A stretch of 64,000 nt of DNA, taken from Cepaea nemoralis. Taxonomy: Eukaryota > Mollusca > Gastropoda > Stylommatophora > Helicidae. The notes beneath the pieces were generated by a model. The model ran no database searches. It was not told where the DNA came from and saw nothing but the letters and a program-made list of their open reading frames with translations. The translations under genes and the position numbers were made by a program. Numbering within the stretch: position 1 is the stretch's first letter; each line of letters begins with the position of its first letter. Shown here piece after piece: positions 63,935 through 64,000 of this stretch. The stretch is taken from contig JACEFZ010014620.1 in NCBI GenBank assembly GCA_014155875.1, positions 28,024 through 92,023 of the forward strand, written 5' to 3'.

Positions 63935-64000
63935 CTGCTGCTGAACTATTTTTGTAGCCTCTTTACTTTCAGTTCTATTGCTTTTTTTTATTTTGGATTT

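Larger units (their letters stand above)
62292..64000 (-). mobile_element. RTE-D LINE copy with (GAA)n tail, split by RTE-A
   Basis: The minus-strand 3' part (62292-62828) encodes PGVQLKETKPFLQTFENKVL, RHIFGPIRDTQSGEWKRRSN, DLFKSPLITGIMKANRLQWL and GHIERME, then a 3' UTR with EVYQQDGGE-like text and (GAA)22. The other part (63502-64000) carries EN-RT linker text. An RTE-A sits between them, with a 12-bp duplication. RT core sequence is missing, so it was already deleted. It runs off the window's right end. Confidence 0.82.

Overview
This is a window of animal nuclear DNA. It has split exons with GT/AG splice sites, AT-rich introns, long microsatellites and a very dense load of eukaryotic transposons; there is no bacterial gene organisation. 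The only host gene I can support is a proteolipid/M6-family gene (PLP/DM20/GPM6/M6 four-transmembrane proteolipids) on the + strand. Its exons lie at 24706-24868, 34224-34383, 39618-39744 and 54335-54387. They join in frame, and the intron phases (1, 2, 0, 1, 0) equal those I recall for vertebrate PLP1/DM20. The start exon and the exons for the rest of extracellular loop 2 and TM4 were not seen. The retroelement mix suggests an invertebrate, perhaps a lophotrochozoan such as a mollusc, but the sequence alone does not settle the species.

Nearly everything else is mobile DNA, much of it nested. I use working names. RTE-A, RTE-B, RTE-C and RTE-D are BovB-like RTE LINE families with an APE endonuclease, an RT and a C-terminal part carrying FGHVMRR-type motifs. 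I-RH is an I/Nimb-like LINE with RT plus RNase H and a (TCAA)n tail. PLE means Penelope-like elements with a GIY-YIG endonuclease. SINE-A, SINE-B and SINE-C are three short families; A and C have tRNA-like heads and B has a (GAA)n tail.

Layout. 1-340: edge of a 165-bp tandem repeat. 710-1274: broken IS630/Tc1-like transposase. 2160-3435: PLE with a decayed hammerhead. 3531-4840: duplicated 659-bp unit carrying SINE-A. 4841-7469: unassigned sequence split by I-RH and SINE-B. 7470-9085: Gypsy pol remnant. 9086-12190: RTE-A copy interrupted by SINE-A and by an opposite RTE-A tail. 12430-15090: two I-RH remnants. 15310-20945: RTE-B copy holding a hammerhead-bearing SINE and a whole piggyBac element (16086-20331). 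21335-22985: G-poor CA-rich minisatellite. 23100-24440: microsatellites and RTE tails. 24706-34383: first two M6 exons, separated by RTE-B, RTE-A, I-RH and SINE insertions. 34680-39545: RTE-A split by a hAT element. 40013-47937: LTR element with unusually long LTRs (2.66 kb each) and little coding capacity. 48050-49420: RTE-C split by mariner. 50550-54200: PLE split by I-RH. 54335-54387: fourth M6 exon. 56010-58335: L1/Tx1-like LINE. 60035-64000: several LINE tails, ending in RTE-D with an RTE-A insert.

The strongest finds are three. The first is a well-formed type I hammerhead ribozyme inside a tRNA-like SINE (15818-15862, minus). The second is a set of clean nested insertions whose target-site duplications can be read directly. 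The third is the M6 gene, whose introns act as the landing pad. No transposase or LINE ORF here looks intact, so most are fossils. The near-identical LTR pair points to at least one fairly recent insertion.
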